Part shown: positions 1-11,936 of the stretch, one piece after another
How positions within the stretch are numbered: the first letter of the stretch is position 1
Layout of the letters: the number at the start of each line of letters is the position of its first letter
DNA from: Halichoerus grypus
Lineage: Eukaryota; Chordata; Mammalia; Carnivora; Phocidae
Direction of reading: 5' to 3'
Length of the DNA stretch: 64,000 bases
Assembly: GCF_964656455.1 (NCBI RefSeq)
Contig: NC_135721.1
Coordinates: forward strand, 53,265,530 to 53,329,529
The notes under the pieces: model-generated
Databases searched by the model: none
The model's input: only the letters and a program-made list of their open reading frames with translations
Told to the model about the DNA's origin: nothing
Position numbers and translations under genes: made by a program

Positions 1-884
1 AGCTTGAAATGAGCCGTGAATGGTTCTTTGGCGGAGCTCACAGCAATACACCTGCTGAGTTACGAGCCCAGTGAATCATTTGCCTGGTTATCTTGCTAGT
101 CATGCTGAACTGAATGCCACTTTTCAAACCCAGCAGGTCCAAACCAAGGCTCTTTCTTTGCTTTGGTTTTGAGTTAGTGTTTTTTTCTGCAAATTGTCTC
201 CCTATCTCGTTTTAAAAATCTGTAATAATGGACTTACAAAAATAGTATTCAAAGAATACTTCACCACTCTTGCTTTTCTAATAACAGTTTCATTACATAT
301 TGCCAAGTAAATTAGATTTGGCCTCTTGTTTTATTTATACATAAAACCAAGCAAAGATATCAGCCATGGGATAAATTAATAACAAGGCATAACCCTGCCA
401 GATATTTCCTTTGGGGGACAAACCAAACAACAAAACAACCCTCCTAACACTTGTCCTTATCTATTTCATTACATGCTTTGGCAAGTCTCAATAGCCTGCT
501 TGTTTAACTGACCTAATGGTTTTGTTTATGTTTTTTTTTTTAATTTATTGCTTTGCAAAAGTTAATGTCCCTTTGTTTTAGCATCCAAATTTCTCTCTTA
601 TGTCCCAGTCTTCCTTACAGATCCCCCCTCCTCCCCATTCCTTAGATGAGGAACTGCAAGGGTCACTGAAATTAATGAAAAACACAATCGTAACAACATG
701 AAACTAGAGGCCCAATTTGGCTCTAAGGGGCTCCATTTAGGTGTATCACGTTGCGTTATATGATGTAAGGGCTTCATATGGGTTAATCAAAATGTAACCT
801 CAACTCTTACTCAAATCACCTGTTGGACTGCTGTTTGCAGAGGTTGAGCCTTCCTGCTGCTGCTGGGTCTGTAATGCATTTAGC
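1..884. other. no recognised feature
   Basis: AT-rich, apparently unique sequence. Short homopolymer runs only. No exon with credible splice sites, no RNA gene and no repeat I can name. Confidence 0.4.
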
Positions 885-1070
885 TAATAATAATCCCTTC
901 CATTTGGGAGAGTGCCTTCTACTTTTCAAAGCTCTTTCACCTCTGTTATCTCATTTTATCCTAACAGCCCTGGGAAACATTTCCCATTTTACAGATGAGG
1001 AAACCCAGAAGAAATTGACTTGCTCATGGTCACACAACCAGTTTCTCCAGTCTTTCTGTCTCCCAACTAT
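885..1070 (-). repeat. MIR SINE fragment
   Basis: Read on the minus strand this follows the MIR consensus: the segment around 990-1050 carries the 'cccattttacagatgagg' core, followed by the complement of the 'ctgtgtgacct' region. It is old and diverged with no recognisable target duplication. A 98-codon open frame over it on the plus strand is incidental. Confidence 0.65.
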
Positions 1071-1256
1071 GAAAAATAAGTCACTAAAGTTTAGGCATCT
1101 CTTTAGTGTTTCTTCTTAACACCACTCAGTACATTTTCTTATAGTTAAAAAAAAAAAGGCAATCATATTAAAATGTTGCCTGTGATTTTATATTAAAAAT
1201 TGAGTTCCCATTTCAAGTGTCATATTCCACAATCTGTAGTTTAAAGACACCAAAAG

Positions 1257-1449
1257 CTGGAAAGAAATTTTTTTTAAGATTTTATTTATTTATTCATGAG
1301 AGATAGAAAGAGAGGCAGAGGGAGAAGCAGGCTCCCCAAGGAGCAGGGAGCCTGATGCGGGACTCAATCCCAGGACCCTGGGATCATGACCCGAGCCGAA
1401 GGCAGACGCCCAACCATCTGAGCCACCCAGGCACCCTGGAAAGAAATTT
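1257..1449 (-). mobile_element. CanSINE (tRNA-Lys SINE) with target duplication
   Basis: A carnivore tRNA-derived SINE lies antisense. Its tail (T-run and 'ttttatttatttatt') is at the left and its tRNA-like head, ending 'gagccacccaggcaccc', is at about 1435. The perfect 14-bp target-site duplication ctggaaagaaattt occurs at 1257-1270 and 1436-1449, so the element proper is about 1271-1435. The B-box-like complement 'gggactcaatccc' is visible in the head. The middle is short, which suits a deleted copy. Confidence 0.95.
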
Positions 1450-2454
1450 AAACATCACCTAGTCCATACCCTGACCTCTCAGTCCCTATATTCAAACTGT
1501 CATAGACTGGGACAGTTTGAGAGTGACTGACCTCAATTCTATTGGAACATTTTTGCCATATCCTGACTTTGTATAGGCTTTCTCTGGTTCAACTATCCTT
1601 TTAGTAAGAAATTTCTATTAGAACTTACCCAAATCCTTTCCTCTGGAATTTGAGCCACTTTTACCTTATTCTGTTCTCAATGCAATTTGCAAACCACTCT
1701 TCTCTTCTTTTATCCAGTACCAGATTCTGATTCTCATCCCACTCTTCTCCCCAAATTTGAATTTTTGCATTGGATAAGGATGATTTATGACCTAAAGGAG
1801 GTGGACATCCTGGAACTTACTTTTCTGATAAAAGTATAGATTCTCTAACAAAAGACATGAAAATTTTGGCGGCAGGTTGGGAGCCAAAGTAAAGGCAAAC
1901 TATCGTCTCTTTGGGACCAAGTATCTTGGGTCTCAATTTCAAAGAATTCAGAGGCACTCTGGATGTGTACTCTCAGGAGTAGGAGTTTGAGATGGCCCTA
2001 GCCACATGCAAGCTTCCCTGTGGTTAAACTAAGCTGCAGAGCTGTGCATTGTATGTAACTCATACAATCTCATTTCCCTTTTTACGTTTATTTCCCTTTT
2101 GTCATCCTCTGGCCTCTAATAAACTCTTGTTTAACTGCTTTCTACCTCACATCAGCTGTGCTGCAGGAAATTCAGGAAAAGGTTGTGTCCATGCTTGGGA
2201 CAGAACGTTAAAGAGGGAGAAGCTTCTAAGGTTACCGTCTAAGGTTAACATAGTTGAGCTAGATAGTCAAGGGAGGGCTGCATTTTAGATGTGAGAGACA
2301 AAATTGAGTGGCCTGATCACCTGTCCCTGTTGCAGAGCATCCCTCCATTGCTCATCTTAAAGGATCTACATTATATTTTTCTGAAGATGGTAATAGATTT
2401 TTTTTTGCATAAAGAACCCTATTCTTAACCCAAATTGCAAATTTATTGAGTGTT
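1450..2454. other. no recognised feature
   Basis: Unique-looking AT-rich sequence. The 79-codon open frame at 2049-2288 has no recognisable domain and is most likely chance. The first 350 bases faintly resemble very old mammalian repeats, but I cannot name one. Confidence 0.35.
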
Positions 2455-2850
2455 CAACCTATGCAATATATATGAAGATTCAAAGAATCACGTGATACTT
2501 TTTCTGCCCTCAAAGAGCTAAAAATCAACAGGTGAATAAGCCCTAAACTTCAATGACTATGATGTTAAGTGCAGCAGGGAGGTACAAGGTGCTTTGAGAA
2601 GCCACACAATAAAAGGATCACTTTCAGGTTCTGGTAGGGGGAAAGCAGGGCAAGGCTCCCAGTACTGGTAATATTTGAACTGGGCCTGAAGGGTCGGGAA
2701 TTTCTAGCCGAGGAAATGGCATAGGCAAAAACAGAGGCAGGACATCTTCAGGATTCAAAGAGGAACATGTAAGGATTTATGTAAGAGAACAATGGGAGAA
2801 GAATTTGGATATCAAGATTGATACCAGATCATGGATGTCATGGGAGGACG
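2455..2850 (-). repeat. L2 LINE fragment
   Basis: The stretch matches the reverse complement of L2: remnants of the 'ttattgagtgttcaacctatgc' motif, then 'tgccctcaaagagct', then 'gggcctgaaggg' and 'ggaaatggcataggcaaaaacagaggc', in consensus order. Diverged and non-coding. Confidence 0.6.
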
Positions 2851-2959
2851 TCAAGGAAGTTGTTTGCATGCCAGTGTCAGTAACTCCCACATCATTCATT
2901 CACTTGCTGGTATACATGGTGAATTCCAAACTTAGTGGCTGATTCAGGAGTATTATGCT

Positions 2960-3205
2960 GTGGGTAGTAGAGTAGAAAGAATATGGACTCTGCAGTCAGA
3001 CAGACTGAGTGAAAATCCTGTGCCTGCTGCTTGCTGCTGTGTGACTTTGGCCAAGTTACATACAACCCTTCTGGGCCTCAGTTTATACTTCCATAAAATG
3101 GGGGGAAATTTAAAAAATGCCCTCACATGGCTATTGTGAGGATTAAATAAGGCACCATATGAAAAGTGCAAGATACAGCAGGCATGTAAAAATATTTGAA
3201 TTCAT
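2960..3205 (+). repeat. MIR SINE
   Basis: A near full-length sense MIR. It shows 'gactctgcagtcagacagact', a degraded tRNA-like B box, 'gctgtgtgactttggccaagtt', 'gggcctcagttt', 'ataaaatgggg' and 'tattgtgaggattaaata' in consensus order. Old and non-coding. Confidence 0.8.
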
Positions 3206-3420
3206 TTTTATCCTTTTTCTGGGAATTGGCAGAGTATTACCCAGAGAGTCCCTGCAAGCTTTCCCATAGGTACCCACAATCCTGGGAAGAAACAGTTTAA
3301 TCTTTATCTATTACCTTACCTGCAGCATAGCTTGGCTTCTACCTAATAGCCCAGAGACGTATGGTTGTATATTTCAGAGTAGGGGGCGGATAAAGTATAG
3401 TCCCACAGCAGAAACTCAGC

Positions 3421-3725
3421 TGGTTGCCTGTTTTTCTATGGCTTGGGAACTAAGAATAGTTTTTAATAATTGAAAAAAAATCAAAAGATTTTGTGGCATG
3501 TAAAAACTACACAAAATTCAAATTTCAGTGCCCATAAATGAAGTTTTGTCAAAACACAGCCACATTCATTTGTTTATATATTATCTGTATGACTGCTTTC
3601 TGCTTATACTGGCAGAGTTGAGTGGTTGCAGTAGAGATCGTATGCTCTTCAAAGCCTATAATATTGATTATCTGACCCTTTACAGAAACACATGGCAAAC
3701 CCTCTTCCAAGAGTTTGGTGAATTT
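3421..3725 (+). repeat. ancient DNA-transposon-like repeat (hAT type?)
   Basis: The sequence from 'gtttttaataattgaaaaaa' through 'cccataaatgaagttttgtc', 'acacagccacattcattt' and 'ggcagagttgagtggttgcag' to 'ccctttacagaaa' follows a mammalian interspersed repeat that I recall as a non-autonomous hAT-type element. I cannot assign the family name with confidence. The 84- and 63-codon frames on the two strands inside it are incidental. Confidence 0.55.
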
Positions 3726-4499
3726 ATACAGTATGAACACTGGTTAAAGAATAGTAGGAAATTCTTAGTGTGTCCATTTTAGATCTTATTAAGTTTGCCC
3801 AAAGAAATTTTATGCTGTGCATACTTTCCAGAATGAGTTTCCAATGCCCCCAAGCTCAAACTGCTTACTGTCCACTCTCCATGGGAACATCATAGAGACA
3901 GGTAAAAGGAGTATTTGACCCATTATGTTATTTTAATCTGTAAAGCTGGACCTGAAGTTTTAGTAGTAGAGAAAACTTTGTTGTGAAGTTTAAATGAACA
4001 GTTTATTTAAACTTTTAAAACATCAAAAGTTAGAAAACAGCTAAGGCAGAAGAAAAATAAAAAGCCCTCTTGCTTTCTAAATTGAATTCAAGCTCTGAGA
4101 CTTAGGGATAGTACCAGTGATTATTTTTCATAAAATGAAACTTCTCTTATGAAAAAAGTTAAGGGTATAAGCATCTTCAGATTGCTTGTGGATTGTGCTA
4201 ATGTAGAACCTGGCTCCATTAAAGTCTGGTCTACCTTATCCTGTCGTTGGATAGACTTCAGTATATTAACAAGCAAAGAATGACGCTGTGCTAGTCATGA
4301 TATTTGAGGAACCAAACCTTCCTCTGTCATTATTAGAGCTACTTTCATTCTAAAGAAACCCATGCTGAATGTCCTTCACCTATAGCCAAATTGGAGTTTT
4401 CATAGTACTAAGTTACTTAAAGGATGTCTGAGCAGATGGGGCTTGGAATACAATCTATGGACACTGTAAATACTTTGGGCCACTTAAAGCCACTGACAT
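3726..4499. other. no recognised feature
   Basis: AT-rich, unique-looking sequence; nothing recognisable. Confidence 0.35.
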
Positions 4500-5040
4500 C
4501 ATCTCACTAACTCATTCATCTATTAAATTTTATCAATTAAGTGATTATCATTTACTGTTTAATAATAACTTATGAAAAATTCCCTTCTTTCTTTCCTTCC
4601 TTATTCCATCACACTCTTTGTTTTTCTCTCTCTCTCTCTCTATCTCTCTCTCCCCCTTTGGGTAAGGTGATCACAAAACCTAAGTGGTATGGACCATAAC
4701 AGCTATAGATTTTCAATAGCTTACAAATCTATAACCAGGATAAACACAGGGTGCGCTTGAACCAAGAAGAGAAATGCCAGACCCTGACTGGGAGGGTAAG
4801 GATGACTTCCTGGCAATAAAATACTTGGGCTGAGACCTGAAGCTTCACTTAGAATTTGTTCTATGAAGAATATAATGAAGAACTGTCTTTCTCAGTGAAT
4901 AGAGTCATGTGGGTGAAGACCCAGAGGTGAGAGAGCTCTGGGGATCTGGGCACCCACAAGGAGGTCAGTATGGCTGGAGAACAAAGTCTGAGGTGGGGCT
5001 GTTGCTGGGAGACATGGCTGGAGAACAGTAGGGGATTTTT
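4500..5040 (-). repeat. L2 LINE fragment with pyrimidine-rich tract
   Basis: The right part (about 4780-5040) follows the reverse complement of L2: 'ggctgagacctgaag', 'gtcagtatggctggagaac'. The left part is weaker. A pyrimidine-rich tract with (TC)n lies at about 4585-4657 and interrupts it. Confidence 0.5.
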
Positions 5041-5130
5041 TTCAATGACTGTATATTACGCCGAGGAACATGCATTTTTACTTGGGGGCAAGGAATAGCT
5101 TAATCAGGTTAGTATTTTAGAAAAGTCATT

Positions 5131-5358
5131 AAGAACCAGTGTTTAGGGGCGCCTGGGTGGCTCAGTCGTTAAGCGTCTGCCTTCGGCTCAGGTCATGATC
5201 CCGGGGGCCTGGGATCGAGCCCCACATCGGGCTCCCCACTCAGCGGGGAGACTGCTTCTCCCTCTCCCACTCCCCCTGCTTATATTTCCTCTCTCCTGTC
5301 TCTCTCTCTCTGTGTCAAATAAACAAATAAAATCTTTAAAAAAAAAAAGAACCAGTGT
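5131..5358 (+). mobile_element. CanSINE, sense, intact structure
   Basis: A complete sense carnivore SINE. The head starts ggggcgcctgggtggctcag at 5146 and includes the A-box-like 'tggctcagtcgttaagcg' and the B-box-like 'gggatcgagcccc'. A CT-rich stretch, an 'aataaa'-like tail and an A-run follow. The perfect 12-bp target duplication aagaaccagtgt is at 5131-5142 and 5347-5358. The good conservation of head and duplication suggests a fairly recent insertion. Open frames across it on both strands are incidental. Confidence 0.97.
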
Positions 5359-8300
5359 GACAAATGAATTTGAGTGGAACATTTAACTGTTTGTTAGAAG
5401 GCTAGGAATCCAGGCAAGAGAAGCAGAGCAAGATGGAACCCCTGGTGGAAACTGGGCTTTCTCCTTTTGATCACTGACCCTTCTCTTTGCACCAACCTAT
5501 TCTCTGTGTTCTTCATGCAGATCTACATATCTGTTTCTTTCAGCGGCTCGTGAGGGTTGAACTAAAGACTACTGTAGAGAGTATTGTAGAGAGCTGGACA
5601 CACAGAAGACACTCTATAAAATTGCCTAACAAATCAATTGTTGAATTGATCTACCTCAGAGCCTGCCTATTCATTCAAAGTGGTCTTTGTTAAAGCAATG
5701 AATAGGTATCATCTTGGTTAGAGCAGTGCCGATAATTAGCTTGGAGCCATTGGTGCTGCCATGTCCTTTCCAAGACTTCAGCTCTGTAGAAATCCAACAT
5801 CTGAGTCAGTAAAAAAAAAACATTAGATTTCTGTTGTTTTGTCTCTTCCAAGCTTTCTGGAAATATCTTTTCCTTTCAGAGATCTGCTTATCTTACTCAA
5901 ACTAAACCAGGAAGATATTCTTATAATAAAATTAGGTGACTAATATCTAGGGCTAGACTCACGGTTTATTAAAGTGACAGTTTTAATGCCCCCCCTTTTT
6001 TCTGGAGGCATTAAATCAATCAGTTAATAAACTTTAATATTTTATTAAGAAAAACCTCCAGTGTTCACTATTATTCATAAATGGAATGACCTATCTAGAA
6101 AAGAGAAGGTCCTCTGGCTCCAGAGCTATGAGACAAAATCAGGTGGGCATTTTCTGAGATGGTACACATGATATTTCTACTTTGGGGAGGGTTGGGTGAC
6201 GTGAGCTTTATGATTGCATCCGACTTGAAGATCCTGGAACTTTATTTATTGAACACTTATTATTTGATGTTTTTATTCCCATTGTTTTTAAACATTGGTC
6301 ATATAACAGAAACCTTTTTAAAGGAAGTTATGTTTAACAAATGCTAATGCAAGGATGAAGAGAAGCAAAGAGGGAGTAGATGTAATCTGACCTTCCAAAC
6401 TCAAAGTGGTTGCAGATCCTCATAGAATAGGTGTATATATATCTCTTTTGGTACTTTGAACCACTGAATTCATACCTTGGTTCTTTATGAAATGCATGGA
6501 AGATTTCTTTGGTTCTTCATTTCTTTCTTTTTTAGTAGTCCTTACAAAGAATTCCTAATTCCATGGAAGTAGGAAGTAAACCAAAACCAAAACCAAAAAA
6601 CCAAAAACAAACAAAACCCCTAAAGTAGTATCCCAGAAGTCTAGCCTAAGAACTTCTTTAGTATAGACTGATTTGTTTGGTGCTGGGGTGGATGTAATTT
6701 ACCTTGGGTTTGATATGTTAATTGTTACTTCATGGGCTACTTCCAACATTATAATCAGGCGCACCTGGAATAAAAAAAGGATTTGTGTTGGGAGATAAGA
6801 CATTTGGGTCTAGTCCTAGTCTATGATATGATAGACTATGTCTCCTTCATTGTCTCCCTTAATGACTGTAGGCCTTGCTCTCCTTATCTACCTAATGGAG
6901 TAGTAGACAAGACAGTTTGAATGGTTTCCCCATACTATAATTTGAAAATCAATTATTTTGGGAAAAAGTTTTGACAAGCATGAAATGTCATTATGTGGGC
7001 TTATCTAGGGATGCTGGGCCTCTATGATGAGCACTCACAGCTTTGTATTAATTCTGCTACACACTGTGCATCATTTTTTGGTTTGCTTTTAAAATTAATC
7101 CATTGAAAGATACATGAGACCTGTAGCTCTCCTGGGAGGAGATGGCTCAATGTATTAATATTATTTTGATGGGATGGGCTGGTGAGAGCAAGACATGGGT
7201 TTTAAAGTCATGGAAACATTGCATTTTTGTTGCATTCCTATGTCGGAAGGACAAACATTTCTTTTTCTTCAAATGGTGCTTATGTTATCCACTAGAAACA
7301 TGATTGATAACATACAAGCGGGAGGCAATAGTGTATTTACTTGAGACCCATACAAAGTATTCCCACATGGAGAAATATCCTATAATACAACCATTAAGGT
7401 TGGCTTGACCAAAGTGTTCCTTTTCCTCCAAGGAAAAATATATCTTTTAATAACTGAATAATTCATCTATTTTGATTCTTCAGACTAGATTATGACCTGA
7501 AGTTACTGCAGTACTACAGGAAATCAAGTTTGATTTTGTAATATAGTCAAATGAGTACTTTAGAGTGCTATGCCTGAGATCAATAAGGAAGCAGTAACTA
7601 CATTTACTGTCATATGATGATATTGATGTAAAAACATAATGGTCAAAATTATAAAATCAATTTCATAATTTAATCAGAAATGTTTATTGATACTGTTAAA
7701 GTTGAATTCAATAGCTTCTGGTATGTAGTTAATTTCCTACCTGTCAGAAAAATGTATTGAAATGTTCTTTCTTGAAAATGATTGGAGTTAATTCAGTAGA
7801 GAAAACAGCAAAGTTTCATGCTAATAGATAGAGATTTCTTCTCTCTTCAACCCTTGGTGGTGAATGCTGGAAGCTTTTGGTTTGGATCTTTTAAATACAA
7901 CAAAACCAGGAAATATCCATCAGCCACCCAGGTGGTTGGGATGGTCACCATCTAAAATATAATCGAGTGTCTTCTTAGGATAAAGACACAGTTTTAACTT
8001 TATTCTAAGACTGCAGAAATGAATAGGCAACATATGTATGGGGTGTGAGAGGTGTGCAAGTCTTCAATAGACCCCTATGAAATGATATCTAGTTAAAAAA
8101 ATAAATGAGGAGAAAGAGAAAGTTTGAGAGACTGGAATTCTCTGATGGTTTTACTTTGCCACTAGCTACTAGTTTTGATCTTTATTCACATTAAGTTAAA
8201 AGTATCTTAATTGAAGCAAATGCCACTTAAGGGAATGTGTATAAGTTTGACTTGTATGTTTGAAATGGTGCTCTTGCAGATTATGAGAATCTGTCTAGCC

Positions 8301-8559
8301 CATCCAATTTAAATGAGATGAAGACCAAATTCTAAAGATTTAGAAGTTCATTCAGATGTGTGAAAAATATGTATGTCGTGAAAACTAACACAATTTTGAA
8401 ATTCAGCATGATTCTAGAAATTAGCATTTTCTTCACAAAACCTCATAATAGTTCCTCATTGGGTGGTCAGTGAAGTCAAGTTTCCTTGTACAGGCATTCA
8501 ATTGTCACTATCTGACCAAACTATTTTCTGGCTCATCTTATTCTTCTACCATACTTTCC
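5359..8559. other. longest stretch with few recognisable repeats
   Basis: About 3.2 kb of AT-rich, mostly unique-looking sequence. I see a small imperfect hairpin at 5963-6033 (listed separately) and faint L2/MIR-like traces near 5600-5655 and 6240-6260. No exon or RNA gene is recognised. Confidence 0.4.
5963..6033. repeat. imperfect inverted repeat (hairpin)
   Basis: The left arm 5963-5990 and right arm 6007-6033 are imperfect reverse complements, about 22 of 28 positions paired by eye. The innermost nine bases, ggcattaaa and its complement, pair perfectly, and so do seven near the outer end (aataaac). The loop is a pyrimidine-rich 16 bases. It could be a remnant of a small DNA transposon, a hairpin RNA source or chance in AT-rich DNA. 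Confidence 0.5.
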
Positions 8560-8835
8560 ATTTTGGTCAAACTTGCCTTTGAACTTTCCTGTAAGTGCCC
8601 ATGCTCTTTTCTTTGTCAGTTATTATTCTATGCCATGTTGTCTTCTTAGCACTTTTGATACTGATACATGTCCTATTCTGCCTTATACTTAACATCTTTT
8701 TTTTTGGTGTGTGTGTCTTGCCTCGCCAATTAGACTCTAAGATCTCTGGGGGCTGGTACTAGGACCTATATCCTCCAGAACATTAAGCAATTGCACACAT
8801 AGTAGTTGTTCAGAGAGTGTTTGGCCAACTGAATT
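8560..8835 (+). repeat. L2 LINE 3'-end fragment (weak)
   Basis: The right part has the L2 3' UTR order: 'ttagactctaagatctctgg', 'gggctggtact', 'cacacatagtagttgttcagagagtgtttggccaactgaa'. The left part is only loosely L2-like. Confidence 0.45.
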
Positions 8836-9886
8836 TTCTACGAAATTGTTAAGATTAGAGTTCCCAGAGGCAGCATTTTGGAATGCAGCCAAATTCATTC
8901 TTTGGGTGTGCTTCAATTCATTGCAATGAATCAGAATGGAAAATCATTCTTAATTAGAATCATAAAATTTCTGCACAAGATGGAACTGCAGGTCTCATTG
9001 TAAAAAAGAGAATGAATACCCAGAAAGTTCTCAAAGGTATTTAGCATTAGACTCACCATCAGACTTCAGATCTCTTGACACCTGTCCACTCCTCTTTTTA
9101 CTGCACCACAGTGACTACTGAGGAACTAATTCTAATTATCTACTAATGAAAAGGGGAGACAGGTTGCTTTAAAAATGAACAAAATCCATTGAGGATAAGG
9201 TGATGCTCCAGAAGTTTTAAGAATTGATGACAGAAGATAACCAAGAAGCTTTATTTGCATTGCTAGTTACTAATTTTTGACCTTTGGGTATAAAATATTC
9301 TTATCAGAACAAACGAAGCCAACAGTTCAGCAAAGCACAAAGCTAAACCACCGAAAAAGATATCCTGAGTGTATTTTGAAACACAATTCACAATTCACAA
9401 TTCTAACTCTAGGCATGCATGGGATCTGCCTTTAGGTTTTTCTCCCTTTTCTCTATAATTGGGCTGCTCCTTATCTCTCTGGGCATGTCCTCCTTCCTGG
9501 AAGATGGATTTTTCATTTGTCTTGTTGTTCTTCTAATGTCAAATACTCAAAGATTCAAGTCTAAGTTTTTATATTAAGTGTCAACTGAGACTATGCCTAC
9601 ACAAAAAGAAAAGGATATATTTAGGCATGAACAAATTAGTACATAAGGAATTATGAGGGTATACTTAATGCTAGTGTGAGTCTGTCTACAGAACTTACAT
9701 GTTTCAGCAAAACTAACTATAAGCAAATTCTGTTTTCCTATTAACTCTCGTATATGTTTCTGTGGGTAATAAACACCTAATTATCTGGGTTAAGATGACA
9801 AAGCAGAATATTTTGGGACATTGATGCACACATGTAATGTGTAAAATATAAAAACTATTATAGCACTTTTATGATATAATATCTAA
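8836..9886. other. no recognised feature
   Basis: AT-rich and unique-looking; nothing recognisable. Confidence 0.35.
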
Positions 9887-9990
9887 TATTCATTGAATGC
9901 TTACTATATGTTGGCCCTATCAGTGCTGTATATGTCTCATTTAATCATCACAATAACCTTACAATAACTATATTGTGATCAGCACTTAAA
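9887..9990 (-). repeat. MIR fragment
   Basis: The antisense MIR 3' portion: 'attcattgaatgcttactatatgttgg' then 'ctcatttaatcatcacaataacctta', in the order expected for the complement of MIR. Confidence 0.65.
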
Positions 9991-10002
9991 TAAGCTTTAG
10001 AC

Positions 10003-10443
10003 TATGGGATTTGAAGTTAGAGATATCTGAGTTTAACTCCCACTTCCTCCATTTACTAGCTGTGAGACCTTAAGCAATTTTCTTTTTTTTTAAAAGATTT
10101 TATTTATTTATTTGAGAGAGAGAATGCGAGACAGCACGAGAGGGAAGAGGGTCAGAGGGAGAAGCAGACCCCCCGCTGAGCAGGGAGCCCAATGCAGGAC
10201 TCGATCCCGGGACTCCAGGATCATGACCTGAGCTGAAGGCAGTCGCTTAACCAACTGAGCCACCCAGGCGCCCTTAAGCAAATTTCTTAACTCTTTTAAA
10301 TCTTTGTTTTTTTTTTTCAGCTGCAAAAATGAGAAGGAGAATAACACGCAGCTCATGGGATTAAAAGTATTAAAATAGAGAATGCCTATAAAGTGTTTAG
10401 CAAAACCCCAAGTACATTGTGGGTGCTCAATAACGGTTAGCAA
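10003..10443 (+). repeat. MIR split by a CanSINE
   Basis: A sense MIR reads up to 'gctgtgagaccttaagcaatttt' at 10083. It is interrupted by the CanSINE at 10084-10273 and resumes at 10274 with 'ttaagcaaatttcttaactc'. It continues through 'gctgcaaaaatgagaa' to 'gtgggtgctcaataacggtta'. The two halves join cleanly across the target duplication, which shows the order of insertion. Confidence 0.75.
10070..10287 (-). mobile_element. CanSINE inserted in a MIR
   Basis: Antisense CanSINE: the A/T tail at the left (about 10084) and the tRNA-like head ending 'gagccacccaggcgccc' at 10273. The target duplication is ttaagcaattttct (10070-10083) and ttaagcaaatttct (10274-10287), 14 bp with one mismatch. The complement of the B-box-like motif 'gactcgatcccgg' is present. 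Confidence 0.95.
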
Positions 10444-10451
10444 GTTTTGTT

Positions 10452-10562
10452 TACTATTATTACAAACGAGGAAGCTGAGTTTTAAAGGAGTTAAATGACT
10501 TGTCCAAGGCCACACAGCAAATAAGTGGAAGAACCGAAATTTAAACTCAGCTCTCTGCAAGT
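10452..10562 (-). repeat. MIR fragment
   Basis: Antisense MIR: 'acaaacgaggaagctgag', 'gttaaatgacttgtccaagg', 'cacacagcaaataagtgg', then 'tttaaactcag'. It directly follows a MIR of the opposite orientation. Confidence 0.75.
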
Positions 10563-11936
10563 TTCAGTGTCTGGGAGAATATTGCAGTGGCTCAAGAAAT
10601 AGGTGGTCAGTGGAGATGAAACAGAAAAGAAAGAATATATTCCTCTGAGACATATTGTGACAAAAAAGATGATTGACAAGCTGTAACATAGAGGGAGAAT
10701 GGTTATGAATGACCTCAAGTTTTTAAATTTGGACTAATGGAAAACAGAGGGAGCTGTTAGTGCTCTTGGACTGGAGTCCAGGAGCCTAGAATCTGCTGCT
10801 GCTGAACTGCCAATGAGGAGTTGCCTCAGCTGTAACAAGAACCATGTACGAGGGGCTGCCTGTTCTGGGGCTCTAGAGGTTATAGTCCCCCTGCCCGTGC
10901 TGCTGCCCTACCACCAGAAACTCTTAGCAACCAATGTGCTGTTGAAATCAGAAGCTGAGAAAAACATTGCTTCTGTCTTTCCACCCACTTCCTAATCTTC
11001 CAGCAGTTCCTCCACTTGGCACGGGTATCTGGGAAATGTAGTTTGCAGCGTTCCAGCCCCAGCAATACAGAGCAGAGTATAGAAGGGCAGGTTGTGGGGC
11101 TGTGAAGCAAATGATAAATCACCAGCATGGGAGGAAACCTTAAAAGAATTAGGAGCTTCTGGAGGAAGAAATGGTTTTAGAGAAAATAAGTTGTTTTTGT
11201 TATGGATAACATATCACAGAGAAAAGTAAATGCTTCTGCTCTTAGAAATGCATTAAAAATAGGATACATTATTTGTTGGAGACCTGTAAAAGTTAATTAA
11301 ATTCCACTACCTATGATCATGTTCTAACATTAGGAGAAAAGCTAATTGAAGTAAAATATAATAAATATTATAACTGGGTATTATGTATGTATCAGCCTCT
11401 CCATATTTCTCCTGTTATCAGGTGCTATGTAACAGAATTACATTTTCATTCACCCATAGACCTCTAATAATTGAGAAGAAGTGACTTGAATGAGGAAGAT
11501 CTGTAGGTGCATGAACTATAGTTTGTTCTATTTCCTTTTTATAACATAACATAGAGTATTTTTAGGGAATGGAACATTGATATTTTGGCATGAAAACTTC
11601 TCAAGCTACAAGATTTTATCTAAACTTGGTGGTAAATCCCTTGACTTTTTTCCCTGTACCCTAGAAGACAATATGGAGAACTACTGATCACTTCCTGAGT
11701 ATTTCTTTTTTTCTGGGTCCAGTCCTTCTTACCCTACTTACTTTCCTCCTCTTTCTTTGTTCAGTTAAAACAGAAGCCACCTGTGTCATGAGACTCTTAG
11801 GAAGTTCTGTAAGCAGACTAGGAATGCTCTTCGAAAACTTCCCACATGCAACTCTCTCTTTACCTACAAAGGAGAGGCCTGTATGATCACATTCAGAACT
11901 TAAGCTGAAAGGTTATCATTTTAAAAAAAAATAATT
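10563..11936. other. mostly unassigned; one repeat-like patch
   Basis: The patch at 10980-11110 ('ctgggaaatgtagtttgcag' context) looks like a dispersed mammalian repeat, but I cannot name it. The rest is unique-looking AT-rich sequence. The 60- to 82-codon frames near 10813-11128 show no recognisable domain. Confidence 0.3.

Noticed and set aside
5146..5346. A functional tRNA-Lys gene
   Set aside because: The tRNA-like head continues into the CT-rich body and A-rich tail of a CanSINE, with a target-site duplication.
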